A stretch of 32,326 nt of DNA, from NCBI GenBank assembly GCA_041659545.1, contig JBAZYB010000015.1, positions 1-32,326 on the forward strand, in the 5' to 3' direction. Every line of letters starts with the position of its first letter. Positions within the stretch are counted from its first letter, which is position 1. A program made the translations under genes and the position numbers. The notes under the pieces were generated by a model, which was given only the letters and a program-made list of their open reading frames with translations, had not been told where the DNA came from and made no database searches. This DNA is from Hyphomicrobium_A sp041659545 (GTDB taxonomy: Bacteria; Pseudomonadota; Alphaproteobacteria; Rhizobiales; Hyphomicrobiaceae). This document shows positions 19,905-27,692 of this stretch, one piece after another.

Positions 19905-20495
19905 ATGTCCAGCACCGCCTACCCTTTCGGCATGGTTCCGGTTCAGAACCTTGCCGCCGGGTACAACACCCAGGGTTTCGAGACCTTCAACATTCTCGAC
20001 GGCTACACCACGGCGATCTACTTCGGCGACGTGGTCAAGATGGCTTCCACCGGTCTTATTGAAAAGGACACCGGCACCACCACGCTCACCCCCTACGGCG
20101 TCGCCGTGGGTTTCAGCTACGTCGAGCCCACGTACAAGTACTGGAACAACTCCCAGTATTGGCCGGCGTCGACGACCACGGGCATCGCCACCGGGTTCAC
20201 CCGGCCGTCCGTGAAAGTCGTCAGCGACCCGAACGCGGTGTTCATGATCCAAGCTGATGGCGCGATCCCGCAGACGGCGCTCGGCGCCAACGGCGATATC
20301 GTCCAGACCGCCGGCTCCTCGGCTATTGGCAAGAGCCGCAATGCCCTGTCGTCGGTGACGCTGGACACCGTCAGCACCCGACCGCTGCGAGTCGTCGGTC
20401 TCGCCGATCTGCCGGGCAATGAATGGGGCGACGCCTACACGATTGTCCTCGTCAAGTTCAACAACCATCAGCTCACCACGCTGACGGGCATCTAA
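19905..20495 (+). CDS. Capsid decoration/stabilising protein candidate
   Basis: This 196-residue protein starts at ATG 19905 after CCCAGGAGACTCTC. It is beta-rich and Gly/Thr/Ser-heavy: YPFGMVPVQNLAAGYNTQGFETF, IYFGDVVKMASTG, TLTPYGVAVGFSYVEPTYKYW, and the end EWGDAYTIVLVKFNNHQL. Such proteins directly upstream of the major capsid gene often bind the capsid surface in podoviruses, but this is inferred from position and composition. Confidence 0.55.
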   Translation: MSSTAYPFGMVPVQNLAAGYNTQGFETFNILDGYTTAIYFGDVVKMASTGLIEKDTGTTTLTPYGVAVGFSYVEPTYKYWNNSQYWPASTTTGIATGFTRPSVKVVSDPNAVFMIQADGAIPQTALGANGDIVQTAGSSAIGKSRNALSSVTLDTVSTRPLRVVGLADLPGNEWGDAYTIVLVKFNNHQLTTLTGI

Positions 20496-20512
20496 GAAAG
20501 GAGCGATGAAAA

Positions 20513-21436
20513 ATGGCTGCAATTAGTCGTGCACAGCTCCTTCGTGAGTTGATCCCCGGTCTCGATGCCCTGTTCGGCATGGAGTACAACCGCTACGAGA
20601 ACGAGTACGCGGAAATCTATACCGAGCACTCTTCGGAGCGCTCGTTCGAGCAGGACCAGAAGATCACCGGCTTCCAGACGGCTCCGGTCAAGCCGGAAGG
20701 CGCTGCCACCCTGTTCGACACCGCCCAGGAAGGCTACACGGCGACCTACACCATGGAGACCATCTCCATGGGGTTCGCGCTCACCCAGGAAGCCTTCGAA
20801 GACAATCTCTACGGCTCGCTCTCGGCGCGCTATTCGACCGAACTCGGTCGCGCCATGCGCAACACCAAGGAGATCAAGGCCGCGGTGCCGTTCAATACCG
20901 GCTTCACGGCGGTGGCTTCGGGCGGCTACGGCGTCGGCGACGGCGTCCAGCTGTTCTCGACGGCGCACCCGCAGATCGCCGGCCCGACGGTTTCCAACCG
21001 GCCGACGGCTGCTGTCGACCTGAACGAGACGTCGCTCGAGGCGGCGGTCATCCAGATCGCCAAGTGGACGGACGATCGCGGCAAGCTCATCAACGCCCGC
21101 GTGCGGAAGATGATGATCGCGGTCGACAACCAGTACGTGGCCACCCGCCTGCTGCAGACGACCCTGCAGCCCGGCACCGCGAACAACGACATCAACGCCC
21201 TGCGCGTGACGTCGGCGGTGCCTGAAGGCTTCACGGTGAACCACTACTTCACCGACCCCGACGCCTGGTTCCTGATGACCGACGTCCCGAACGGCTTCAA
21301 GTACTTCAACCGCGTGCCGGTGTCGCAGAAGACCGACGGCGACTTCGATACGGGGAACATTCGGGTGAGTGAGAGGGAGCGTTACGCCTTCGGGGCAAGC
21401 GACTACCTTTGTTCGTGGGGTTCTCCTGGCGCCTAA
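20513..21436 (+). CDS. Major capsid protein (HK97-fold)
   Basis: This 307-residue protein starts at ATG 20513 after AAGAAAGGAGCGATGAAAA. It reads MAAISRAQLLRELIPGLDALFGMEYNRYENEYAEIY, then FEQDQKITGFQTAPVKPEG, then ISMGFALTQEAFEDNLYGSLSARYSTELGRAMRNTKEI, and FDTGNIRVSERERYAFGASDYLCSWGSPGA. This layout matches HK97-fold major head proteins of the Mu gpT-like/podoviral type. The last 80 bases use different codons (about 21360-21436). A rho-independent terminator follows, then the endonuclease gene. It is the main building block of the head. Confidence 0.88.
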   Translation: MAAISRAQLLRELIPGLDALFGMEYNRYENEYAEIYTEHSSERSFEQDQKITGFQTAPVKPEGAATLFDTAQEGYTATYTMETISMGFALTQEAFEDNLYGSLSARYSTELGRAMRNTKEIKAAVPFNTGFTAVASGGYGVGDGVQLFSTAHPQIAGPTVSNRPTAAVDLNETSLEAAVIQIAKWTDDRGKLINARVRKMMIAVDNQYVATRLLQTTLQPGTANNDINALRVTSAVPEGFTVNHYFTDPDAWFLMTDVPNGFKYFNRVPVSQKTDGDFDTGNIRVSERERYAFGASDYLCSWGSPGA

Positions 21437-21462
21437 GTCCTTCAAGTATAACGGATATTTGG

Positions 21463-21490
21463 AAACCCGCCGAGAGGCGGGTTTCTTTTT
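21463..21490 (+). terminator. Rho-independent terminator after the major capsid gene
   Basis: AAACCCGCC (21463-21471) and GGCGGGTTT (21476-21484) form a 9-bp stem with a GAGA loop, followed by CTTTTT (21485-21490). It would separate capsid mRNA from genes downstream, reinforcing high capsid expression. Confidence 0.9.
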
Positions 21491-21510
21491 ACCTTTACGA
21501 ATTTCACCTA

Positions 21511-21539
21511 TTGTAACTAGTAACATTGCGTGCTAAGTA
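21511..21539 (+). promoter_or_regulatory. Promoter candidate for the endonuclease-VII-like gene
   Basis: TTGTAA (21511-21516), a 17-base spacer and TAAGTA (21534-21539) lie between the capsid terminator and the start at 21572. Mobile endonuclease genes often have their own promoter. The -10 is weak. Confidence 0.35.
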
Positions 21540-21571
21540 TCCTGTGTAAGCTGAAACAGGAGACGATAGCC

Positions 21572-22489
21572 GTGAATGAACCTCTGATACCCCTTGGTGT
21601 GTGCCTAGGCTGTGGTAAAGAGAAAGCCCTGAAGTCCAAGGGCGTGTGCAACAGCTGCTACGTGCAGTTCCGCCGCACTGGCTCCTACACCCGGGAGCGC
21701 CAGCCTCGCGGCATGTGCACCGTGTCTGGGTGTGACAAGCCGGCCCACGGCAAGGGGCTTTGCTACATGCACGCTCGGCGAATGAAAGTGTCCGGCAGCC
21801 TCGACGATCCGAGAGCGGACAATTACAACCTGAAGTCTAACCACGAACTCTACTCGTTGTGGACGTCGTACCAACGAAAAGACGCATACCCCATTGTTCC
21901 AGAATGGAAGGCGGATTTCTTCGTGTTCGCCGCCGGTGTTGGAAAGAGACCTTCGTCAGCGCATCGGCTCTATCGCGTCCATAAGGCGCTACCGCTCGGG
22001 CCGGGTAATTTTGAGTGGCGCGAGCGGCTGGTTGTTCGGCATGCAAACGAGACGGAAGCCGAGTACAACCAGCGGCACCGGTTCGCTCGTCGCGCAAAAC
22101 ACGGCACTGCTGCGTGGGATAGCGATCTGAAATTCAAATACGGAAAGGATTTCAGTCACAAGAAACTGCTGGAGATGGCCGAGGCGCAGAACCATTTGTG
22201 CGCTATTAGCGGGGAACCTGAAACGATAATCCGCAACGGTTCTCCGCAGCATCTGACAGTCGACCATATCAAAGGCACCTTCATTATCCGGCAGCTTATT
22301 ACGACCATGTGCAACACCGGCATCGGCATGTTCAACCACGACATCGCGCTCATGGCCAAGGCGATTCTTTACCTAGCCAAGCATGACCGAAACGGGGAAG
22401 GCCAGCAGAAGATCGACGCGGCCATCGCCTATCTGCAGCGCCACCCGGTCGCCAGCCTTGGCAAGGAAGGCATCCTGCCACAAGACTGA
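21572..22489 (+). CDS. Endonuclease VII-like mobile endonuclease
   Basis: This 305-residue protein starts at GTG 21572 with AGGAG upstream; the frame is open further left without a good start. The N-terminus has two small zinc-like motifs, CLGCG...CNSC (11-29) and C-x4-C-x9-C-x2-H (49-67). The C-terminal region resembles endonuclease VII of the His-Me type: LCAISGEPE (209-217), LTVDHIKGTFIIR (228-240; D231, H232), then TTMCNTGIGMFNHD (244-257; N248) and a closing ILYLAK. Two of the four usual zinc cysteines are missing (CxxS and TxxC). It sits between two terminators, inside the capsid gene order, with base composition unlike its neighbours. It is probably a homing endonuclease. Confidence 0.8.
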   Translation: MNEPLIPLGVCLGCGKEKALKSKGVCNSCYVQFRRTGSYTRERQPRGMCTVSGCDKPAHGKGLCYMHARRMKVSGSLDDPRADNYNLKSNHELYSLWTSYQRKDAYPIVPEWKADFFVFAAGVGKRPSSAHRLYRVHKALPLGPGNFEWRERLVVRHANETEAEYNQRHRFARRAKHGTAAWDSDLKFKYGKDFSHKKLLEMAEAQNHLCAISGEPETIIRNGSPQHLTVDHIKGTFIIRQLITTMCNTGIGMFNHDIALMAKAILYLAKHDRNGEGQQKIDAAIAYLQRHPVASLGKEGILPQD

Positions 22490-22529
22490 GCTCGCCTGAC
22501 GCTTCCCTTCCCCCGCGTCAGAAATTCCG

Positions 22530-22563
22530 AAGGCCCGGCCCCAAAAGCCGGGCCTTTCCTTTT
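22530..22563 (+). terminator. Rho-independent terminator after the endonuclease gene
   Basis: AAGGCCCGGC (22530-22539) pairs with GCCGGGCCTT (22547-22556) around a CCCAAAA loop and is followed by a T-rich run (TTCCTTTT). Together with the terminator at 21463 it insulates the endonuclease gene on both sides. Confidence 0.9.
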
Positions 22564-22658
22564 CCCGCCAACCAGCCTATCCTCCCCCGCATTGGCGCCT
22601 CGTGAGGTAACCACTCCTCGGCTACTCCGGCTGCGACGCGCCCCATGGAGGTAAGGCA

Positions 22659-23630
22659 ATGGCCCTGACCAATTTCACCAATGGAATCTCCAGCATGGGG
22701 ATCCCGGTCATCGGCAGCGGCGGGATGCTGCCGCCCGGCCCCGGCAAGGTGTTCTTCGTCGACTACACCAACGGCTCGGATGGCAACAACGGCACGTCGA
22801 CCACGAGCCCGTTCCAGACCGTCGAGTACGCCTACACCCAGGCGACCAGCGGCAATGACGACATCATCGCCCTGATGGGCAGCGCCACGCACGTGCTCAG
22901 CGCCATGCTCACGGTGTCCAAATCGCGCGTCCATTTTGTAGGCATCGACGGCACCAACGGTCGGCTTTACGGCCAGAACGCCAAGGTCAGCCTGACGGCG
23001 ACCAGCGGCGCCACCAACGTCTTCACCATGAAGAACACCGGCGTCCGCAACTCGTTCACCAACATCAAGTGGATGAACGCCTCGACGGTGGCCCAAGGCC
23101 TCTACTGCGTCGGCGAGGGCGGCGAGTACGCCGTCTACACCAACTGCGAGTTCTACAAGTCGACCGATCTCAACGAGACTACGGCGGCCGAACTCGTGCT
23201 CAACGGCGACAGCGCCCAGTTCATCGGCTGCACTTTCGGGTCGCTCGCGGATCTGCTGGTCGGCGACATCATCCGCCCCTGCGTGGAGCTGACCAAGGAG
23301 ACGGTCGGCACGGGCCTCGTGACGCGCGACTCCACCATGGTCGACTGCATGTTCTGGCGCCAGCTCGCCGGCACCGCGGGCGTGTTCATCCGCGCCGCCG
23401 CCTCCGGCGACGTCGAGCGCATGCTGCTGCTGCAGAACCCGACCTTCGTCGCCGCCAACCTCGGGTCGACCCCGGCGGTGTGCATCGCCTCTGCCACCCT
23501 CACCGACGGCTGGATCGCGGTCAACAACCCGGCCGGCTTCAATGTCACCAAGATCGCTACCGCGACGGGCGTCCTCGTCAACGGCGCCGCGCCGAACAGC
23601 GGCACCGGCATCGCGGTCAACGCTGTCTGA
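22659..23630 (+). CDS. Structural protein with parallel beta-helix features
   Basis: This 323-residue protein starts at ATG 22659 after GGAGGTAAGGCA. It reads VFFVDYTNGSDGNNGTSTTSPFQTVEYAYTQA (about 30-62), the Asp/Gly/Asn start seen in pectate-lyase-like beta-helix phage proteins. Repeating beta turns with Thr/Val/Gly follow (AMLTVSKSRVHFVGIDGTNGRLYGQNAKVSL). It has no obvious catalytic residues. The location after the capsid gene suggests a head decoration, fibre or minor structural protein. No clean family match. Confidence 0.65.
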   Translation: MALTNFTNGISSMGIPVIGSGGMLPPGPGKVFFVDYTNGSDGNNGTSTTSPFQTVEYAYTQATSGNDDIIALMGSATHVLSAMLTVSKSRVHFVGIDGTNGRLYGQNAKVSLTATSGATNVFTMKNTGVRNSFTNIKWMNASTVAQGLYCVGEGGEYAVYTNCEFYKSTDLNETTAAELVLNGDSAQFIGCTFGSLADLLVGDIIRPCVELTKETVGTGLVTRDSTMVDCMFWRQLAGTAGVFIRAAASGDVERMLLLQNPTFVAANLGSTPAVCIASATLTDGWIAVNNPAGFNVTKIATATGVLVNGAAPNSGTGIAVNAV

Positions 23631-23659
23631 TCGGCACCCTAGAACAACAGGAGGCCGGG

Positions 23660-24193
23660 ATGGCCCTTACCTACGAAGACATCAAAGCAGGCAATATCTT
23701 CATCGGGTCGACGGCAGTCGCCGGTGTGGCGCTGCCAATATCGACCGGCACGGCGGTCACCTGCGCGCTGTGGAACACCTCAGTCAACCGAAACGCCACC
23801 CTGCTCGGGGTCGCCATCGGCTACACCTCGGGCACCATCGCGCTGGGTGAGTTCGGCATTGCCAACCAGTTTGTCGGCACCACTGTCGGTACCGGCGCGC
23901 CCATGGCCGCCGCCACCGCCGGCACGCCCAAAAACGCCTTTCTCGGTTCCGGGGCGTCTTCGACGATGACCTTCATCCCAGGGACCGCGACGCTGACGGC
24001 CGGCGGCACAGCGGCCATGTGGCTCGGAAAGTCGATTGAGTCGGCGACCGCCGGCCTCGGCATCTTCGACGGCTACCGCATGCTCGACGTGCCGCTGGTG
24101 GTACCGCCGGGCCAGGTGGTGTTCCTCTGCGGGTCGGTGGCGCAGACCGCTATCTTCACCTGCTCGCTGATGTGGCGCGAAGAGATCGCGTGA
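23660..24193 (+). CDS. Hypothetical structural protein
   Basis: This 177-residue protein starts at ATG 23660 after ACAGGAGGCCGGG. It is rich in Gly, Ala and Thr, with many beta segments (ALPISTGTAVTCALWNTSVNRNATLLGVAIGYTSGTIALG) and a small C-terminal hydrophobic core (VPPGQVVFLCGSVAQTAIFTCSLMWREEIA). It has no signal peptide. Its position and composition resemble phage structural (virion) proteins. Confidence 0.65.
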   Translation: MALTYEDIKAGNIFIGSTAVAGVALPISTGTAVTCALWNTSVNRNATLLGVAIGYTSGTIALGEFGIANQFVGTTVGTGAPMAAATAGTPKNAFLGSGASSTMTFIPGTATLTAGGTAAMWLGKSIESATAGLGIFDGYRMLDVPLVVPPGQVVFLCGSVAQTAIFTCSLMWREEIA

Positions 24194-24216
24194 TCTCGGG
24201 CGCATAGGAGACCGCC

Positions 24217-24687
24217 ATGGCCCTGTCAAAATTCGGCCGGAACGACTGGCTCGCCGGCTGGCTGAACCCGAGCGGTACTGGCACGGCTGCCGTGCAAGCC
24301 GTGTCGATCACCAACCCGACCGGCGCCGAGTACGGCACTGGCACCCCCCTGCCGGTGCTGGTGTCCTCGACGCCAGTAACGCCAGTGTCGACACCGATTG
24401 CTGCCGGGACGCTGACGTTGCAGACCGACCCTTGCACCTTCTACGGCGCCAACATCACCACTGTCGCCACGGCGGGCTATCTGATGCTGTTCGACGCCAT
24501 CGCCGCACCGGCCGACGGTACGGTGACGCCGGTCAAGGTTTGGATCGTCGCCGCAAATAGCACGTTGGAAGTCGGCTACACTACCGGGCTGGCCATGGCG
24601 ATCGGCGCGACGCTGGTGTTCTCGAGTACGGGGCCGTTTTCGAAAACCGTGTCGGCCAGCGTGTTCATGAGCGGCGAGGCGGTCTGA
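24217..24687 (+). CDS. Hypothetical structural protein
   Basis: This 156-residue protein starts at ATG 24217 after CATAGGAGACCGCC. It is Gly/Thr/Pro-rich with beta strands (GTLTLQTDPCTFYGANITTVATAGYLMLFDAIAAPADGTVTP); the end reads FSKTVSASVFMSGEAV. The next gene begins two bases after its stop. Virion component by context; no family match. Confidence 0.65.
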   Translation: MALSKFGRNDWLAGWLNPSGTGTAAVQAVSITNPTGAEYGTGTPLPVLVSSTPVTPVSTPIAAGTLTLQTDPCTFYGANITTVATAGYLMLFDAIAAPADGTVTPVKVWIVAANSTLEVGYTTGLAMAIGATLVFSSTGPFSKTVSASVFMSGEAV

Positions 24688-24688
24688 C

Positions 24689-25018
24689 ATGGGCGAGATG
24701 GACACCTCTACGCTGGTTCCCTTGGCGAGCAACCCGCCGTCAGGGTTCACGCGGATCACCAATGTCTTCACCAAGGACATCACGTTCACCGCGGGCGCGA
24801 TCACGGCTTTGACGGGCGTCAGCTCCCAGCAGACCGTGACGGGGCTTTTGACCACGGATCACGTGGTAGTGGAGTGCACCGCCGCGATGGTGGCCGGAGC
24901 GACAATCGCCAACGCCTATGTAAGCGCCACCGATACGCTTCAAGTCGTATTTACCACAGCAGTTGCCCTGGGGGTGACGCTGGGGGCGTTGACCTACCGC
25001 GTGACGGTGTTTCGTTGA
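24689..25018 (+). CDS. Hypothetical small structural protein
   Basis: This 109-residue protein begins MGEMDTSTLVPLASNPPSGFTRITNVFTKDITF. It has a pattern of short beta strands with Thr/Val alternation and ends LTYRVTVFR. The start at 24689 lies right after the previous stop with no clear Shine-Dalgarno of its own, suggesting coupling. Virion component by context. Confidence 0.65.
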   Translation: MGEMDTSTLVPLASNPPSGFTRITNVFTKDITFTAGAITALTGVSSQQTVTGLLTTDHVVVECTAAMVAGATIANAYVSATDTLQVVFTTAVALGVTLGALTYRVTVFR

Positions 25019-25032
25019 CCTAGGAGGCTGCC

Positions 25033-25731
25033 ATCGCCGTTTCAGGTACGCAAACCTTCGACCTGCAGTTTACCGACGCCATCGAGGAGGCGTTCGAACG
25101 CGCGGGCATCGAGAGCCGCTCCGGCTACGAGATGCGCACGGCTCGCCGCTCGATCAACCTGATGTTCGCCGACTGGGCGAACCGCGGTGTCAACCTGTGG
25201 ACCATCGAGGAGCGCAGCCAGGCGCTCACCGAATCGGACGGCAGCTACACGCTCGGCACCGATATCGTCGATGTCATCGAGCAGATGATCGACCTCACCG
25301 GGTCCAGCCCGACCAAGCGCTACAACATGACCCGGGTCAGCGTCTCGACGCACGCCACGCGCACCAACCCGAACATCCAGGGGCGCCCTGTTGAAGTCTG
25401 GTACGATAGAGGCCAGGCCAGCGTCACCGCGCACGTCTGGCCGCTGCCAGATTCCAGCGGAACGTACACGCTTTATTTCTGGGTGCTGCGCCGCATGGAC
25501 GACGCGGGCGCCTACACCAACACTTCCGACATGCCGTTCCGCTTCCTGCCGGCGTTCATCTCAGGCCTCGCCTTCATGATCGCCGAAAAGAAGCGCCAGG
25601 ACGACCCAAACCTGATCGCCCGGCTCGAGAAGCGCTACAGCGACGACTGGACCCGCGCCGCAGAGGAAGATCGCGAGAAGGCCACGCTGATGATCGTGCC
25701 CCGCAGTTCTTCGTACAGGATCGCCCCCTAA
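25033..25731 (+). CDS. Head-tail adaptor/structural protein with apparent AUC start
   Basis: This 232-residue protein starts at ATC 25033 (IAVSGTQTFDLQFTDAIEEAFERAGIESRSGYEMRTARRSINLMFADWANRGVNLWTIEER). Related phage proteins begin MAVSGTxxFxLDL, from memory. An in-frame TAG (25021) lies just upstream, and AGGAGG (25022-25027) is five bases before the ATC. The first in-frame ATG (25132) would drop 33 conserved residues. The ARRSINLMFADWANRGVNLW block is typical of podoviral structural/adaptor proteins next to tail genes. It probably connects head and tail. The start codon is the main oddity. Confidence 0.75.
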   Translation: MAVSGTQTFDLQFTDAIEEAFERAGIESRSGYEMRTARRSINLMFADWANRGVNLWTIEERSQALTESDGSYTLGTDIVDVIEQMIDLTGSSPTKRYNMTRVSVSTHATRTNPNIQGRPVEVWYDRGQASVTAHVWPLPDSSGTYTLYFWVLRRMDDAGAYTNTSDMPFRFLPAFISGLAFMIAEKKRQDDPNLIARLEKRYSDDWTRAAEEDREKATLMIVPRSSSYRIAP

Positions 25732-26073
25732 ATGCCGGCGGGCGGCGGCGGCACAACGCAGAGTTCGACGCGCCCGCCATGGGCGCTCGGGCAATGCGAT
25801 CGGTGCGGGTTCCACTTCAAGCTCAACAGCCTGCACGCGGAAATTTACGATGAGCGGCCGAACGGCCTGCTCGTGTGCAGCGCCTGCCTCGACAAGGACC
25901 ATCCGCAGTTGCAGCTCGGGCGGCTCAAGATCAACGACCCACAGAGCCTGCTCAACCCTCGCCCCGATCTGAACCGGCCCGGGTCTGTCGGGCTTTTCGG
26001 TTGGCTACCTATCGGAAACCCGTCGACTTATGTACAATGCTCGGTAGGAACTATCACGGTCACAACCGACTAG
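25732..26073 (+). CDS. Small zinc-ribbon phage protein
   Basis: This 113-residue protein begins MPAGGGGTTQSSTRPPWALGQCDRCGFHFKLNSL and later CSACLDKDHP. The CxxC pairs (CDRC, CSAC, about 26 residues apart) form a likely zinc ribbon, common in small phage proteins beside the tail/adaptor genes. The start lies immediately after the previous stop. The C-terminus (VGTITVTTD) is short and beta-like. Role unknown. Confidence 0.75.
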   Translation: MPAGGGGTTQSSTRPPWALGQCDRCGFHFKLNSLHAEIYDERPNGLLVCSACLDKDHPQLQLGRLKINDPQSLLNPRPDLNRPGSVGLFGWLPIGNPSTYVQCSVGTITVTTD

Positions 26074-26083
26074 GAGCCCGAAC

Positions 26084-26206
26084 ATGCCCAAGATCCCGAT
26101 GAAGCCTTCCCCGAAGATGACGGCCGGCGCCGGCAGCGGCCTGGGCCGCCTGCAGAAGACCGCCATGGCCCCCGGCAAGGGCAGCGTCAAGGTCGGCAAG
26201 AAATGA
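26084..26206 (+). CDS. Small basic protein
   Basis: This 40-residue protein is too short for most automatic callers. It reads MPKIPMKPSPKMTAGAGSG, then LGRLQKTAMAPGKGSVKVGKK, is highly basic, and lacks Cys or a membrane helix. TAGGAG lies seven bases before the ATG (26084). Its stop overlaps the next start (ATGA). A small basic protein next to head-tail genes could bind DNA or the capsid, but this is inference. Confidence 0.6.
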   Translation: MPKIPMKPSPKMTAGAGSGLGRLQKTAMAPGKGSVKVGKK

Positions 26207-26478
26207 GGGGGTTCGGGCACAGGAGCGGCACTCCTTCGCGCGGCCGGCAGCCAACCCGCTCCGAGCCGATGCCCATTCCGCCGGACCTACGCGATCCTTT
26301 CCCGCGCCCGCTTTCGCGGCTTCGTTCGGAGCCTATCCCGCTGCCGTTGAAGACCCCGCCATCGGCTGCGCCCCGCGGCGCCCCCGTGCGCGGCATGGCC
26401 GACGGCGGCCCGGTGTGGAAAGCCCCGAGTTCGGAAACCATGCGCGGCAGGGCCCGCGGAAAGGACGGCAGCAAATGA
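26203..26478 (+). CDS. Small Arg/Pro-rich protein
   Basis: This 91-residue protein starts at ATG 26203 (overlapping the upstream stop) and reads MRGFGHRSGTPSRGRQPTRSEPMPIPPDLRDPFPRPLSR, with more Pro/Arg stretches and GMADGGPVWKAPS before the end. Low complexity and strongly basic. It overlaps the next gene by four bases. Unstructured by composition; function unknown. Confidence 0.6.
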   Translation: MRGFGHRSGTPSRGRQPTRSEPMPIPPDLRDPFPRPLSRLRSEPIPLPLKTPPSAAPRGAPVRGMADGGPVWKAPSSETMRGRARGKDGSK

Positions 26479-26654
26479 TGAACAACGACAGGGGCCGCGG
26501 CGGCACTGGACCGCGCAAGCCCGAGAAGACCGTCGAGCGCTACGGCATCAGCCCGCAGATGGCTCCGCCGAACAACACGGCGATGAGCAAGAAGTGCCTC
26601 AACTCCGACGTCGTGTCGCGCGTTCAGGTGGCTGACTCCAAGCGGATGAAGTAG
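26475..26654 (+). CDS. Small hypothetical protein
   Basis: This 59-residue protein starts at ATG 26475, overlapping the previous stop; ATG 26478 is an alternative. It reads MMNNDRGRGGTGPRKPEKTVERYGISPQMAPPNNTAMSKKCLNSDVVSRVQVADSKRMK. Basic, partly disordered, one Cys. It belongs to a run of three tiny coupled genes before the next tail gene. No family match. Confidence 0.6.
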   Translation: MMNNDRGRGGTGPRKPEKTVERYGISPQMAPPNNTAMSKKCLNSDVVSRVQVADSKRMK

Positions 26655-26658
26655 CCGC

Positions 26659-27327
26659 ATGACGACGCTGGCGACATTGACGGCCGATGTATCTTCGTAC
26701 ACGCAGTACGATAACGCGGACTTCGTATCGCAGATCCCGACGTTCATCCGCTCGGCAGAAGAGCGTGTGTGGTACTTCGTCCAGCTTCCGTTCTTCCGCA
26801 AGGCGCAGACCGGCACCATGACCAGCGGCAATCCGTACCTGCAGCTGCCGGCCGACTTCCTCGCCCCGTCGAGTCTCAGCATCACCGTCCCGGTGACGCT
26901 GGAGACCATCTACCTGCTCAACAAGGATGTCGAGTACATCCGCGAGGTCTACCCTTACGCGGCGACCACCGGTGTGCCGTTCTGCTACGCGCTGTTCGAC
27001 GCCGACGAGGACGACACCACGATCATCATCGGGCCTACCCCGGGCGCGGCGTACGCCTGCCAGCTCAACTACTTCTACCGTCCGGTCTCCCTGACCACCG
27101 ACAGCGGCGGGACGTGGCTTTCCAACCACGCCTACGATACGCTGCTCTACGGAACGCTCGTCGAGGCGGCGAACTGGATGAAGCGGGAAACGGGTATCGA
27201 CGCCATGGCGGACGTTTACGAGCAGCGGTTTATTGTCGGCTTGCAGGGTCTAAAGAACCTGGGCGAGTCACGTGACCGCAAGGACACCTACCGGTCCGGT
27301 GAGAAGCGCAAGGCGGAGTCGATTTAG
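26659..27327 (+). CDS. Head-tail adaptor-type structural protein
   Basis: This 222-residue protein begins MTTLATLTADVSSYTQYDNADFVSQIPTFIRSAEERVWYFVQLPFFRKAQTGTM and contains GNPYLQLPADFLAPSSLSI and the end TWLSNHAYDTLLYGTLVEAANWMK. The pattern TADVxxYxxxxxxxFxxxIPxxIRxAExRI, followed by LPxDFL, is characteristic of podoviral adaptor or tail-associated proteins from memory. A weak Shine-Dalgarno precedes the ATG. The stop TAG (27325-27327) overlaps the next GTG. Confidence 0.7.
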   Translation: MTTLATLTADVSSYTQYDNADFVSQIPTFIRSAEERVWYFVQLPFFRKAQTGTMTSGNPYLQLPADFLAPSSLSITVPVTLETIYLLNKDVEYIREVYPYAATTGVPFCYALFDADEDDTTIIIGPTPGAAYACQLNYFYRPVSLTTDSGGTWLSNHAYDTLLYGTLVEAANWMKRETGIDAMADVYEQRFIVGLQGLKNLGESRDRKDTYRSGEKRKAESI

Positions 27328-27692
27328 TGCAAGGTGTCGAAGCAACAGCACAGCTAGGAAAGATTCGCGTGGAAGTTACCAACGAAGGACAAGCGCAGAT
27401 AGGCTTGACGGGCGTCGGCACCGAGTTGTTCGCAGGCGCCCAGGTATTCGCGACCAGCGGCAGGGGGTTCAACCCCTCCGAGATCGCCGAGCTGTGCATC
27501 AACAAGATTTTCTTCGTCAGCAAGGGCGCGCCGCCGGACGTGCTGGAACAGGCCACCGCCTACCGCGCCAATCTGCTCGCAGTGCTGACTTACTATATGG
27601 GCATCGCGCAGCGGAGCCAGAACACCACGATCTTCAACATCCTCAAGAACGCAGGCCACGATGAGGCCGCCGAGCTAGTAAGGAAACTCTGA
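27327..27692 (+). CDS. Hypothetical tail-cluster protein with beta-repeat segment
   Basis: This 121-residue protein starts at GTG 27327 (TAGTG overlap); another GTG at 27369 is possible. The N-terminal part contains GVEATAQLGKIRVEV and TGVGTELFAGAQVFA, the same motif as the repeats in the protein at 28166. The C-terminal helical part (DVLEQATAYRANLLAVLTYYMGIAQRSQNTTIFNILKNAGHDEAAELVRKL) matches, from memory, a phage family ending in GH-x-L-AELI. Coupled to the next gene (TGATG). Probably a structural or assembly protein. Confidence 0.7.
   Translation: MQGVEATAQLGKIRVEVTNEGQAQIGLTGVGTELFAGAQVFATSGRGFNPSEIAELCINKIFFVSKGAPPDVLEQATAYRANLLAVLTYYMGIAQRSQNTTIFNILKNAGHDEAAELVRKL

Noticed and set aside
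19173..20522. 449-residue minus-strand frame opposite scaffold and decoration genes
   Set aside because: Antisense of GC-rich coding DNA; no motif, and the plus-strand genes are coupled and recognisable.
20492..21526. 344-residue minus-strand frame opposite the major capsid gene
   Set aside because: Arg/Val/Gly-rich antisense artefact; the plus frame is a clear capsid protein with terminator.
21360..22500. Group I intron carrying the endonuclease inside the capsid gene
   Set aside because: The capsid reading frame ends normally (GSPGA and stop) and is followed by its own terminator; no continuation exon was found downstream.
25975..26005. Hairpin GCCCG / CGGGC followed by TTTT inside the zinc-ribbon gene
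   Set aside because: It lies within coding sequence with a short 5-bp core, so it is not supported as a terminator.
26030..26045. TACAAT as a promoter -10 before the small basic gene
   Set aside because: No acceptable -35 at the right distance.
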